Source of the DNA: Anastatus disparis
Taxonomy: Eukaryota > Arthropoda > Insecta > Hymenoptera > Eupelmidae
Assembly (NCBI GenBank): GCA_017163975.1
Contig: JAFFSR010000347.1
Location: 6,562,001 to 6,626,000, forward strand
Direction: 5' to 3'
Length of the DNA: 64,000 nucleotides
Positions within the stretch are counted from its first letter, which is position 1. The number at the start of each line of letters is the position of its first letter. Positions 1 through 11,077 of this stretch are shown piece by piece. The position numbers and the translations under genes were made by a program. The notes below the pieces were generated by a model, which worked only from the letters and a program-made list of their open reading frames with translations, had not been told where the DNA came from and did no database searches.

Positions 1-1395
1 GAAAAAAATTTCATTTTTCATCTTTTTTGTATTTTACGTAAACTACTCATAGAATTTGCTTAAAAATTTGTATGGAACATATTTTCCAATGTCAAAAGAA
101 GAAATACTTTTGAAAACTGATTTTCTTAAAACACTTTTAATTTTAAAGAATTTTTAAAATTAAAAAAAAAATTTTTATTTTCCTTTTTTTTCTATTTTAC
201 CAAAATCATTCGAAAGATTTGCTCCAAAATTTGTATGCAAGTTATTCGCTACTGTCTGAAGAAAACAAGTTTGGAAAACTAATTTCCTCAGAGCAGTTTT
301 AATTTTAGAGCATTTTAAAAATTTTCAAAAAAATTTTTACTTTTCATTTATTTTCTATTTTGTGTAAACCATACTATAAATTTTCTCCAAAATTTTTATA
401 CAATTAATTCGCTATCGTCTGAAGAACATAAGCTTTCCAAAACTTATTTTCTTAGTGCGGTTATGATTTTAGAGAATTTCAAAGATTTAAAAAAAAATTT
501 GGAATTTTTTAAATTTACGTAAAGTACTCGATAGATTTGTTCTAAAATTAGCAGGAAAATTATTTGCGACTGCCAAAAGAAGGAAAATTTTCAATTATTG
601 ATTTTCTTAGAGTAGCTTTAATTTTAGAGCATCTTTAAAATTTTGAAAAGAAAATGTTATTTATTTAGCCAATTAGATCTCAAAAATTACTCAATGGATT
701 TGCTTTAAATTTTGCATACTATCTATTATTTTGTCTAAGTAGACGAAAAGCAATTAAAAATTGGTTTTCATAGCGTAGTTTATTTTATAGAGCTATTTTA
801 AGAACTTTTAAAAAAATTTCGATTTTTCATTTTTTTTGTATTTTACGTAAATTACTTGATTAATTTGCTTAGAAATTTGCATGGGAATGATTTGCAACTG
901 CCAAAAGAAAAATGACTTTTAAAAACCGATTTCCTTAGCGTAGTTTTAATTAAAAAAAATTTTTTTATTTTTTAAACTAAAATTTTCATTTTTCATTTTT
1001 TTTTATTTCAGGTAAACTACTCGATAAATTTGCTCTAAAATATGTATACAAGCTATTTGCTGCTGTCTTTATAAAACAAGCTATTAAAAAATAATTTTTT
1101 TAGTGTAGCCTTTTGATCATTTCTTTTGATTTCTGATTTGACGCTTTCACTAACTCTTTTATTATTTCCTTACTTCCTCTTTGTCCTTTTTTCTCAGATT
1201 GATCCTTATTTTTATCATATTTTTATCCATCCTTGTCTCTCTTACTATTTACTAATCACTCTCGCACATTCACTAATTTTTCTTGAATGAAAATTATATT
1301 TTATATTGAAATCACATTTAAAAAAATAAAATCAAATTACTTTAACTCAATGAGCTCTATGAGAAAGCATTGCGCCAAAGCACTTCGCAGCGTTT
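1..1395. mobile_element. Repeat family G, copy 1 (left-truncated by window)
   Basis: This aligns throughout with 24,570-26,193 (G2) and 2,808-3,740 (G3). It is made of degenerate ~150-bp blocks alternating runs of T/A with phrases such as 'TTAGCGTAGTTTTAATTTT' and 'CTCGATAGATTTG'. The right end, with 'GAGCTCTATGAGAAAGCATT' followed by 'GCAGCG', matches the right end of G2. No long reading frame occurs. It is probably a non-autonomous element built from internal subrepeats. Confidence 0.7.
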
Positions 1396-1604
1396 TTTTT
1401 TATAAAAAAATCCTATTTTGCAATTTCAGCCGAATCCGTTTCCCGTAGGTGGAAACCACTCCTTGTGAGTTAAAAAATTATATTATTGAAAGTACTTAAA
1501 TAAATGGTTATAACTTGACGGAGAATGATTTTGATATTTTTCTGGGTATAATTATTACAATCAAAGGAAATCCCAGAAAGACTATTGGTCTAAACTATTG
1601 GTTT
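1396..1604. other. No gene seen
   Basis: AT-rich sequence with no recognisable coding or repeat content, lying between G1 and a GT-rich low-complexity tract. Confidence 0.5.
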
Positions 1605-1865
1605 AAACGTGTGTGTTGGTGTTTATCCGTGAATGTAGGTTTTTATACGTGCGTGGATGTTTGTACGCGTTCCTTCGTGTGTGTGTGTAGGTGTTTCTGC
1701 GTGTGTGTACGCGTGTGTTGGTGTTTGTACCTGTGTGTAGGTGTTTGTACGTGCGTGTGTTCGTGTTTGCGTATGTATGTACGTGTATATACCTGCGTGT
1801 ACGTGTTTCTACGTGTGTATACGTGTTTTTTCGTTTTCTTACGTGTATGTGCATGCCTGTACGTG
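1605..1865. repeat. Degenerate GT-rich minisatellite
   Basis: A run of diverged units around 'GTGTTTGTACGTGTGTG', purine/pyrimidine alternating. Open frames exist on both strands (Cys/Val-rich on plus, His/Thr-rich on minus) only because the repeat lacks stop codons. They are not genes. Confidence 0.8.
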
Positions 1866-1935
1866 ATTGGACTCCAAAACTTTAACTTCTTAAAGTAAGT
1901 TTCTAGATTCATATGGTTCTTAAAAATTACTTATA

Positions 1936-3740
1936 TTGCTTCCTCATAGAGAAAACATTGTACACTCAGTTCTCGCTATTACCAGCAGCTCGGGAATAAT
2001 TTCTCTGGCTATTACGAGCGTAAGAGGGGCCCCCACCATTCAAAAAATGCTATGCTTAGAATAATGAGCGAAACAATACCAAATGAATATAAACAATAAC
2101 TATATCGATTGTACGTGTGTAACCGTTTAATTTTCATTGAAAAAAGATCGTTTATTTGATTCATTTATTTTTAGTTTTATTCTTCTGAAAACGTTCTTTG
2201 TATGGCCTAAACCATGCTTGATTGGAGTCAAGATGTAAATCAAATTTCATGTGCGGAAAGAGCAACGCTGATAAAAGCTCGAGATATTGCTCTTGACATT
2301 TTTTTTAAAAGCAATGAAAATAGCATTTAATTTTGTTTTATAATTGTTGGATTAATTTTTTGTTTTTTTTTCTAGTTAGTTTTTTATTGTAATTATGTTT
2401 TATCTTTTCATATTGATACGGTCAATTTACTAATAATCATCTAAAAATAAAATTTTTTTTTTAAAGCACATTAATTTGATGCTATGTAATTAAAATGTAC
2501 ATAAAAAATAATATAAATAAAAATAAATAATTATAAACATACATATATAATAATAAAAATATAGATATAATAAAAGATTATGTATTATTTAAATAGTACA
2601 TTACACGAAATCATATATTATTTAAATAGTACATTAATGCGCGTCGATAGGGAGGGAATATCGACTCTCGTTGCGCGTATGTAAGGAGGGAGGTCGAATT
2701 TCGAGCAAGACATGAAGAAAAATAGATTGAGCAGTGGGGGAAGAAGGAGAAGCATTTCGCTTGCTTTAGCGAGAAAAAAATGCTCGTTATAGCGAGAATT
2801 GAGTGTATCCATAAAAAAAAATTTTTCCCATTTTTTAAATAATTTGTACATATTTGCACTCAGAGAGTCCAAAAATAGTGGTTACCAGAAAATGTATGTG
2901 TGTGTGTGTGTGTGTGTGTGTGGGGAGGGGGGGGGTAGGTTGGGTGTGGGTGTGTGTGTATGTATGTGAATTCAGTAAGTCAATTAGATCTGGAAAACTA
3001 TTCAATGGATTTGCTTCAAATTTTGCATAAAATTTAATTTTTTGCCTAACAAGGCAAGAAGCTATTGAAAATTGGTTTTCTCAGAGTAGTTTTTTAAAAG
3101 CTATTTTAAGAATTTTAAAAAAATTTCGATTTCTCATTTTTTATTATTTTACGAAAACCATTTGATGGATAGAAAACAAGCTTTTAAAAACTAATTTTAT
3201 CAATGCAGTTGTAATTTTAGAGCATTGCGAAAATTTTCAAAAAATATTTCATTTTCCATTTATCTTCTATTTAGCGTAAACCACGATAAATTTTCTCCAA
3301 AATTAGTATGCAACCAATTTGCTATTGTCTGAAGAAAATAAGCTTTTGAAAACTAATTTTCTTAGTGTGGTTATAATTTTAAAGAATTTAAAGATTTTAA
3401 AAAAAATATCGATTTCTCTTTTTTTTTTTTATTTTGCGTAAAATACTTGATAGATTTGTTCTCAAATTTGCAGGGAAATTATTTGCAACTTCCAAAACAA
3501 GAGAAATTTTCAAAAATTGATTTGCTAAGTACGGTTTTGATTTTAGAGTATTTCGAAAATTTTGAATAAGAAATTTTAAAAAGAAAAGAAAATATTATTT
3601 ATTTAGCTTTTAAGATCTCGAAAATTACTAGATGGGTTTTCTTCAAATTTTGCATACTATCTCTTATTTAGTCTAAGTAGGCGGGAAGCTATTGAAAATT
3701 GGTTTTTATAGCAAAGTTTTTTTTATAAAACCATTTCAAT
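1936..3740. mobile_element. Repeat family G, copy 3, split by insertion H
   Basis: The left piece (about 1,936-1,962, 'TCCTCATAGAGAAAACATTG') and right piece (2,808-3,740) rejoin to match the start of G2 at 23,914. A (TG)n tract at about 2,894-2,921 has its counterpart at about 24,034-24,069 in G2. On the right the copy stops abruptly against a Tc1 transposase remnant. Confidence 0.7.
1963..2805. mobile_element. TIR element H (TA target, pogo/Tc1-like MITE)
   Basis: The ends are inverted repeats, CACTCAGTTCTCGCTAT at left and ATAGCGAGAATTGAGTG at right (one mismatch), flanked by TA on both sides (1,961-1,962; 2,806-2,807). The uninterrupted G2 copy reads 'GTTGTATCG' at the equivalent place, with a single TA. 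The element holds no transposase frame. Inside it, 'TATTATTTAAATAGTACATT' occurs twice near 2,590 and 2,620. TA duplication and CA-starting ends suggest Tc1/mariner/pogo mobilisation. The superfamily is inferred. Confidence 0.75.
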
Positions 3741-4169
3741 CGTTTCTTACGGTTGACTTCGCGAAGAAGTGGTTTTTTTGCAGCGACTCGACCAAATAGA
3801 CCAACTTTATGCAATCGTCGCTTGATCGTCGTGCTAGAAATAGTATTTTTTTTAGTTCTATTAAAATCAGTTGTGATTTCGGGAGCCGTAAATTTTCTAT
3901 TTCTCTTACTCGATAGAGCTATAAATGCATCATCTTTTTCATCAATTTTTTTGGTCGGTCTGATCTTTTTTGATCTTTATTAGAACCAGTTTCCTCTCTT
4001 CTAATCACAGCAGCGTTTGCAGCTCAACAGACAAATTTAAATTTTCTGCGATTTCTCTAAACGTGTAACGTTTACCACGCATAAACACTGCTGTTGCACG
4101 TTTAACAATTAATCCAGTTTGTAAAGAATTTGCCTTATGCCTTTTCTGCTCTTTTTTATCAACACTCAC
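3741..4169 (-). pseudogene. Tc1-family transposase, N-terminal remnant
   Basis: Read on the minus strand from about 4,169, it gives a Tc1-like N-terminal DNA-binding region. A first helix-turn-helix stretch includes 'KRYTFREIAENLNLS'. After one frameshift near 4,020 comes the arm 'KRNRKFTAPEITTDF', then 'STTIKRRLHKVGLFGRVAAK' and 'KKPLLREVNRKKR'. The last motif is the classic Tc1 stretch just before the catalytic domain. The sequence then ends at the boundary with repeat G3, so the DDE catalytic domain is missing. The frame cannot encode an active enzyme. Family assignment rests on motif order and is firm. No terminal repeats belonging to it were identified. Confidence 0.8.
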
Positions 4170-4938
4170 TATTTTTTATTTCAAATAATTATTATTTTGA
4201 TCAATTATTTTATAAACGCAATAATACAAGAGCTTTAATTTTTTTTGCAATTTTACGGTAAGAAAGTCCTTTATTACGTAAATTTATAGCTAAGACATAT
4301 TTTTGCGCGAGCGTTTAATCGGTGAGCCGAGTCATTTTAAACTAAAGTTAGTATGCATATTTGATTTATATATAATTCTTTTCGTATAAAATTCTAAATA
4401 AATAAAGGACGTTTCTCATTCAAATAAAAATACCAGCTGAAAGTCATAGTTTATTTACATTTGTATAAAATAAGCGAATCGATTATATAACTTATGATTT
4501 ATAAAATTTAGTTCTAAATATTGTATACATAATTCTTATAGGAATTTTATTTCCTGCATGTGTAACAATACTATAGCTTGTAACTCAATTAAGAAGCATC
4601 GTAGCAAAAAAAAATTATTAGTAATGATTTTGAAATTTTTTAAAATCCTTTCGATTCTTGTTTGGATTTTTTACCTATCATTATTTTTAACAAAGTTACA
4701 CGTAATTGAAGAAATTAAAAAAACCCAGAACAATTATAAATTTTTAAAAAGCTATAAAAATAGAAAAAATTGTTGAAAAATTTTTTACACCCCATAAAAA
4801 GTTAGTATTTTTCATAGGCTTTGATTTCCATTTTCGATTTTTATTGTGCGACCAGTAGAACCAGAGATAATGCTCTTTAAAGGTGTACTTTTTTTCAAAA
4901 TTTGGTTCATGAATTTATAGACGGTACTGTAGCACCTC
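4170..4938. other. No supported gene
   Basis: AT-rich. A 72-codon plus-strand frame (4,558-4,776) has a hydrophobic stretch and a Lys/Asn-rich tail, but nothing in composition or context supports expression. Confidence 0.4.
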
Positions 4939-5409
4939 TTAGAAATCGAGTATAATCGGGACAAAGTGTTTTATGGCTTGTTGCAGTATAAATGGAGAAA
5001 ATTTTTTAGAATTTTGTTCCGAAGACGGTACACCAAAAGGTTGCTGAATTAAGGGAAATGGTGATACCAGAAATTTTTGACGAATGATATGTCGTAAATT
5101 GCTTCTAAGCGAAGATCAACAATTTTTGTCATCACATTCAACAATCTAAAAAAAATAAGAAAATTTAAATTTATTTCATCTGATATTCTCAAAGAATTAT
5201 TAATAATTTTTATATATATTACAGTTTTTTTATGTATTTTATTATAATTTACCGGAAGACTGACTTTCTCGTACATGATTATCGTACCAAGTCGTCGTGT
5301 ATTCTATAGGATCAAATAACGTTTCTTGGTTTGAAAGGTATTCTGCAAAAACATTGTATCCATCTATGTTCATCTCACGCCCATGAAGTTGGGCTTTACT
5401 TTCACGTAT
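4939..5409 (-). pseudogene. Broken two-exon coding remnant, unknown family
   Basis: The minus strand shows two exon-like blocks. The first (5,409-5,253) follows a TTTTAG acceptor and ends at a GTAAAT donor. It encodes 52 residues including 'GYNVFAEYLSNQETLFDP' and 'TTTWYDNHVRESQSS'. The second (5,145-4,939) follows TTTTTTTAG and encodes 'IVECDDKNC', an in-frame TGA, then 'SLRSNLRHIIRQKFLVSPFP' and onward to a natural stop. The phases of the two blocks do not join cleanly, and the TGA lies where a Cys or Trp would suit, so this is treated as a decayed gene fragment. The Cys-rich segment followed by basic then Pro-rich residues recalls an uncharacterised multicopy insect protein family, but I cannot name it. 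Upstream and downstream exons were not found. Confidence 0.45.
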
Positions 5410-5479
5410 CTAAAAATTAATAGCTGCATAACTTGCCGTAAATATTCCGTGGAATTAAATATTTTACCGCTGCTTATTA

Positions 5480-6657
5480 TCCTGGAAAAATCATATGACC
5501 TATTAACTTCATATAAAGCTAGTAGAACACACCTTGTGGAACCGATGAAAAAAATGTCCTAGAAAACTCTAACTAAGCTCAAAATTTGCCGTTTTTTTGC
5601 GATGAACAAATTCTATTTTCCAAGTTTGAGAAAATTTATTTTGCAAAAATATCTGAGGTGACATACTAACTTGATGTGGCACTGTGGAAAACTGACGTAG
5701 AAAATAACGGAAAAATTTCTAACTAGGCTCAGAATTTGCCGTTTTTTTGCAAAAAACATATTCTATCATCAAATTTTATGAAAATTCATTTTTTGTAGTA
5801 ATAACACACGTGATCTGCTGACGTCAGATAACAGCTTGGGAAAACGGTAAAGGAAATAATGTACAGCATTCTTACTAGGATTAGAATTTGCCGTTTTTTT
5901 GTCGTAACCAAATACTTTTATGAGAGTCTATAAGAATTCATTTTTCATATGAATAACCCACGAGACCTGCTAAATTTATAGAAAGTTGATAGGTAACACA
6001 TCGCAAAAACGGTGAACAAAATAAGGTAGAGTGTTCGAACTGGGCTCATGATTTGCTGCTTTTTTGCCATAACCAGATTCCATTATCGAAGTTTATAAAA
6101 AAAATTTTTCCTGTAATAATAACCCATGTGATACCCTAAATTCATAAAAAGTTAACTGATCACATCTCGGAAAATCGGTAAAAGCAATAACGTAGAGCAT
6201 TGTAACTAGCATCATAATTGGCCGTTTTTTGCCATAAACAAATCCTATTATCAAAGTTTGTAAAAATTATTTTTTATAATAATAACCCACATGACCCGCT
6301 AAATACATAGAAAGTTGGCAAGTAAGAACTCGGAAAATCGGTGAAGGAAGTGAAGTAAAGTATTCTCACTAAGTTCATAATTTGTTGTTTTTTTGCCCTA
6401 AATTAATTCCATTATCAAAGTTAATAAAAATTTTTAACTTATAATTATAACTGGCGTGACATGCTAAATCTTCTTTCTTTCTTTCTTCTTTTTCTTTTAT
6501 TGGCCTTTAAGCATTGCCTATAGGCCAGACATGCTGAATTCATAGAAAATTAGCAGGTCACCCCTCCGAAAATCGGTGAAGGAAATGACGTAGAGTATTA
6601 TAATTAGGCTCACAATTTGCCGTTTTTTGTCGTAACTTAATTCATTTATGAAAGTCT
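5480..6657. repeat. Sat-B tandem array, left half
   Basis: About seven diverged units of 150-167 bp, each with 'AATTTGCCGTTTTTTTGCC', 'ATAATAACCCACGTGACC' and 'TAGAAAGTTGGTAGGTCAC'-like blocks. 'TTTGCCG' or its variants start near 5,585, 5,735, 5,885, 6,051, 6,217, 6,380 and 6,615. The array resumes at 9,983 after the insertion of element I. Confidence 0.8.
6470..6527 (-). mobile_element. 5'-truncated non-LTR retrotransposon tail
   Basis: A 58-bp insert in a Sat-B unit is flanked by the direct repeat GACATGCTRAAT (6,458-6,469 and 6,528-6,539). On the minus strand it reads 'GGCCTATAGGCAATGC', then 'AATAAAA' and an A/G-rich (GAAA)n tail. A poly-A-like end, extreme 5' truncation and a 12-bp target duplication are hallmarks of LINE integration. 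The clade cannot be told from so short a piece. Confidence 0.65.
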
Positions 6658-6837
6658 ACACTGAAAAAAAAACCCGAAGCCAGCGCTGCGAAGTTAATCT
6701 GAGCGGTTGCATGCTAACAACATTCGAAGCGAGTGATTACAGAAAATCGTCATGTATGAATGCGTAACCATGTCGCTGTAAATAATTACGACTTTCTGTA
6801 TAAACGATTACGCTAATCCGAGCAGAGCGCCACAACT

Positions 6838-7080
6838 GTGCTGCGAGCACGCTTACTCCGACTCTCTGGCATCGCGCGTGCAGAAAGCCGAAACCAAGCA
6901 CTGCGGCAGAGCTGCGAGGTTGCTTGCTCCGACTCTCCGGCATCGCGCGTGCAGAAAGCCGAGACCAAGCACAGCGGCAGAGTTGCGAGCACGCTCTCTT
7001 TGACTCTGCGGCATTTCTCATGCAGAAAGCCGAGACTAAGGGTAACGCCAGAGTTACAGGCTCGCTCACTTTGAATTTCT
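6838..7080. repeat. GC-rich ~71-bp tandem subrepeats in left arm of I
   Basis: About 3.5 units with 'GGCATCGCGCGTGCAGAAAG' (6,868, 6,939) and the variant 'GGCATTTCTCATGCAGAAAG' (7,010), period 71 bp. Each unit contains CpG-rich words. This island stands out from the AT-rich surroundings. Open frames on both strands are repeat artefacts. Confidence 0.8.
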
Positions 7081-7712
7081 GAACATTGACGTACCAAAAG
7101 CGAGTCCAAGCACTCTAAACGTTAAAAATTTACATTTAAAAAAGCGAAATTTCTTTTTCTTTTCTTTTTTTGTAAGTTTTAACACTTTATGTGAAGTATA
7201 ATTTATTTAAGTGAAATTCTATAATATTATAAAAATTAAATTTTATTTCATAAAATTTTGTTTAAAATGTTTCTTAACTTAAAAATTGATGTGATATTTT
7301 ACCTTTACCATTATTCGCCTGAGTATATTAATGTAATAATGTAAATTTATAATTTTGATTTATTTTTAATACCTTATTTGTGCGATTATTAGTGCTTTTA
7401 TACCTTTGAATTGATGTTAACTTTATTTTAATCCTTCTTATTTTTTTTTATATTTATAGATTTATTAGGACATATTGAAACTCAGAAAGTTCAAAGTAAT
7501 TTGAAAAAAAAATTTTTTAGGTATTTATAAGTAGTCATTATTGACTTATTCTTTATAAACTATATTATTGTATTGTTACAAATTTCGTATACAAATGGAG
7601 TTTGCTTGGCGTTGGGGGAAGATATTTACTATTGATTTTTGGGTCCTAGTTCCAATTTTAAATTCAATAATTTCAAAAAAGTAGCAGCGTTATTTCTTTT
7701 ATCTTTTATGAT

Positions 7713-7715
<3 letters not shown>

Positions 7716-7793
<78 letters not shown>
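7716..7793. repeat. (TA)n microsatellite
   Basis: About 39 uninterrupted TA units inside element I. Confidence 0.95.
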
Positions 7794-7795
<2 letters not shown>

Positions 7796-8231
7796 CTAGG
7801 GCTCCCCTGCTCGCACTGCTCACCAACCCCAGTTGTGCTATAAATATAATTATATATTAAACATTTAAATCATTTTTAAATTTTTAAATCATTTTTTTTT
7901 TAGTTTCGTTGATAATTTAGTATATTATTAAAAATCATTATGTTTTCAACAAATGAATTAATTATAATGTTGAGGAATTGTAATAGAATTAATTTAAATT
8001 TATATTTATTAATTTCAGATAAACTATGTAAAAAATGGTAATAAGATATCTGATGAGGCACATGTTTTTCATTTTAAATATAATAAATTGTAATTTTATG
8101 CAACTACTTTCGAGTTTTCAACAAAAAAAAAAAATTAAAATTTTTATATTTTTATGTAATATTATACTTAAAATATAATAAAAAAATATAAAACTATATT
8201 ATGCAATATTTGATGGTTCTAAAAGGTTGTT

Positions 8232-8276
8232 GGGGGGTTGTGGGGGCAAGAGGGGGACGTGGGGGACATGGGGGGG
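8232..8276 (+). other. G-quadruplex-capable tract
   Basis: Five runs of five to seven guanines separated by 4-5 bases lie between AT-rich flanks in the centre of element I. This satisfies the usual G4 pattern. Folding is inferred from sequence only. Confidence 0.6.
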
Positions 8277-8342
8277 TAATGATCGATAACATAAAATAAC
8301 GTAAATTAGTTAATAAAAAACACTTTTTGGTTTAAATGGGGG

Positions 8343-8346
<4 letters not shown>

Positions 8347-8391
<45 letters not shown>
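8347..8391. repeat. (TA)n microsatellite
   Basis: About 22 TA units in the central spacer of element I. Confidence 0.9.
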
Positions 8392-8394
<3 letters not shown>

Positions 8395-8893
8395 GATATC
8401 TGATAAAATATTTATTACGTTTTCTTCAAAATTTAATACGTTTGGAGAAAAAATTATTATGATTGATTATAAAATGACTATTTTTCATACTTTTTTATGA
8501 ATTAAGAAGTTTTTAGTTATTTCCCCGTTGTCGCAAAAATTTAATTATTCTTTAAAAATAAAAAAAATTAGTTAAGTCGTTAAATAATAAAATAACTTGG
8601 GCAGTTATTGTGTATATTGAATAGTAATTTTCACTAATCAAGTAAGCTAAAAATCTACATATTGTAATTTCCAAAAATTCAATTACATTCTAGATATTTC
8701 TAGCAAAGATGTTTCTATTAAATTTTTTTTAGGTTTGATAGTTTTGAATAAGAAATTCATTAAATTATTAATTTAAAAAAAAACTTGAAACAATAAAAAT
8801 ATTCCTGTTAAGAAATTTAAGAAAGTTAAAATTTTTATGTTTTTTTAGCAAAAACATTTTGGTTCGCTTTTGATCAATATGTTTACTTTTCAA

Positions 8894-8894
<1 letters not shown>

Positions 8895-8966
<72 letters not shown>
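8895..8966. repeat. (TA)n microsatellite
   Basis: About 35 TA units near the right arm of element I. Confidence 0.95.
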
Positions 8967-8969
<3 letters not shown>

Positions 8970-9559
8970 ATAATACCATTAGACGACATAAAAATCAATT
9001 GTAAATATCATATCTTCCCTCATACATCAAGAAAACTACATTCGTATACGAAATTTGTAACAATACAATCATATAGTTTATAAAGAATAACTTAATAAAT
9101 GACTACTTATAAATATCTAGACAAATTTTTTGTAAATCACTTTGAATTATCTAAGTTTAATTTTATAATTATTGCTTGACGAGTACATTTTATTCATCAT
9201 GCGCTTTATAAAAATACGAATTTATAAAAATACGAATGATTAAAATAAAGTTAAAATCAATTCAAAGGTATAAAAGCACTAATAATCGCACAAATAAGGT
9301 ATTAAAAATAAATCAAAATTATAAATTTACATTATTATATTAATATACTCAGGCGAATAATGGTAAAAGTAAAATATCACATCAATTTTTAAGTTAAGAA
9401 ACATTTTTATAATATTATAGAATTTTACTTAAATAAATTATACTTCACATAAAGTGTTAAAACTTACAAAAAAAGAAAAGAAAAAGAAATTTCGCTTTTT
9501 TAAATGTAAATTTTTAACGTTTAGAGTGCTTGGCCTCGCTTTTGGTACGTCAATGTTCA

Positions 9560-9815
9560 GAAATTCAAAGTGAGCGAGCCTGTAACTCTGTCGTTACCCT
9601 TGGTCTCGGCTTTCTGCATGAGAAATGCCGCAGAGTCAAAGAGAGCGTGCTCGCAGCTCTGCCGCTGTGCTTGGTCTCGGCTTTCTGCACACGCGATGCC
9701 GGAGAGTCGGAGCAAACAAGCTCGCAGCTCTGCCACAGTGCTTGGTTTCGGCTTTCTGCACGCGCGATGCCGAAGAGTCGGAACAAGCGTGCTCGCAACA
9801 CAGTTGTGGCGCTCT
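9560..9815. repeat. GC-rich ~71-bp subrepeats in right arm of I
   Basis: Reverse-complement counterpart of the subrepeats at 6,838-7,080, with the same CpG-rich words ('CTTTCTGCACGCGCGATGCC'). The matching position in both arms shows that the subrepeats predate formation of the inverted structure or are homogenised with it. Confidence 0.8.
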
Positions 9816-9982
9816 GCTCGGATTAGCGTAATCGTTTACACAGAAAGTCGTAATTATTTACAGCGACATGGTTACGCATTCATACATGACGATTTTCTGT
9901 AATCACTCGCTTCAAATGTTGTTCGCATGCAACCGCTCAGATTAACTTCGCAGCGCTGGCTTCGGGTTTTTTTTTTAGTGTA

Positions 9983-10780
9983 TAAGAATTCATTTTTTAT
10001 ACAATATAACCCACGTGACCTGTTAAATTTATAGAAAGTTGGTAGGTCACACCTCGGAAAACCGTTGAAGGAAATACCTTAGAGAATGCTAACGAGGCTC
10101 ATAATTTGCTGCTTTTTTGCCGAAAACAAATTCCATCATCAAAGTTTATACGAATTAATTTTTTTTTATAATAATAACTCTCGTGACCTGCTAAGTTTAT
10201 AGAAAGTTGGTAAGTCACACCTCGGAAAACCGCTCTCTTGCCGTAAACTAACTCCATTATGAATGTGAATGGAAATTTTTTTTTATAATTATAACCCGCA
10301 TGACACGCTAAATTCCTAGAAAGTTCGCAGGTACAACTCTGAAAATCGATTAAGGAAATTACGTAGAACATTGTAACTAGGCTCATAATTTGCCGCTTTT
10401 TTGCAGTGAACGAATTCTATTACCAATGTTCATAAAAATTTTTTTTATTGTAATAATAACCCAAGTGACACGCTAAATTCATAGAAAGTTTTTTGCTGAA
10501 AACCAATTCCAATATCAAAGTTAATAAAAATTAATTTTTTATAATAATAACCATGTGACCTGCTACGTTTATAGAAATTTGGTAGGTCACACCTTGTAAA
10601 TCCGGTGAAGGAAATGACGTAGAGAATTTTTACCAAGCTTATAATTTGCCGCTTTTTGTCGTAAACATATTCCATTATCAAAGTTTATAAATATTTATTT
10701 TTATAATAATAACCCTCGCGATCTGCTAAGTTCATAATAAATTTTTAGGTCACACCTAGGAAAATTGGTGAAGTAAACGA
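9983..10780. repeat. Sat-B tandem array, right half
   Basis: Continuation of the array at 5,480-6,657, with 'TTTGCCGCTTTTT'-type blocks near 10,106, 10,390, 10,490 and 10,646. Some units are shortened. Confidence 0.75.
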
Positions 10781-11022
10781 TTCTTTAAAAAAGACATATA
10801 ATATTCATAATAGTTTAAATAATTTATTTAAATTAATATTTACAGCATTATTTCAATCAATAAAACGAATTTAAACATCAATTTGTTTTCATTAAAAATG
10901 TAATAAATTCAAAAATTTTAGAAATTTGTAAAACATGTCATATTAAGCGGGAGGAGTTTTCGTGACAATGGTGGCGAGGTGAGAAGTAAAAAAAAACAGC
11001 TTAACTTTGCGTGTTGTATTAG

Positions 11023-11023
<1 letters not shown>
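10781..11023. other. No gene seen
   Basis: AT-rich spacer with no repeat match noticed elsewhere in the window. Confidence 0.4.

Positions 11024-11075
<52 letters not shown>
11024..11075. repeat. (TA)n microsatellite at left edge of E1
   Basis: About 26 TA units abutting the E1 terminus. The same arrangement occurs at E2 (22,256-22,307). Confidence 0.9.

Positions 11076-11077
<2 letters not shown>

Larger units (their letters stand above)
6659..9980. mobile_element. Element I: 3.3-kb long-TIR foldback element
   Basis: The outer ends are CACTGAAAAAAAAACCCGAA and its inverse, and inverted homology continues inward for about 0.9 kb on each side (to roughly 7,595 and 9,035). TA flanks both ends (6,657-6,658; 9,981-9,982). 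Intact Sat-B units read 'GTCTATAAGAATTC' with one TA, giving the empty site. The centre holds three TA microsatellites and a G-rich tract but no transposase, so the element is non-autonomous. The CACTGA plus A-run start resembles the ends of element J. Confidence 0.85.

Noticed and set aside
1515..1912. Overlapping 64-127-codon frames on both strands
   Set aside because: They are generated by the stop-poor GT-rich minisatellite. Composition is Cys/Val or His/Thr only.
4975..5140. Plus-strand reading resembling a transposase C-terminus ('VHQKVAELREMVIPEIFDE')
   Set aside because: It is broken by stops, and the opposite strand over the same bases gives a better exon-like frame with an acceptor site.
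6737..7109. Several ~100-codon frames repeated at 9,530-9,902
   Set aside because: They lie in the GC-rich 71-bp subrepeats of element I and occur in multiple frames and both strands, as expected for a tandem repeat without stops.
5480..10780. CRISPR-like array
   Set aside because: Units are 150-167 bp, degenerate and without unique spacers. This is an ordinary eukaryotic satellite.
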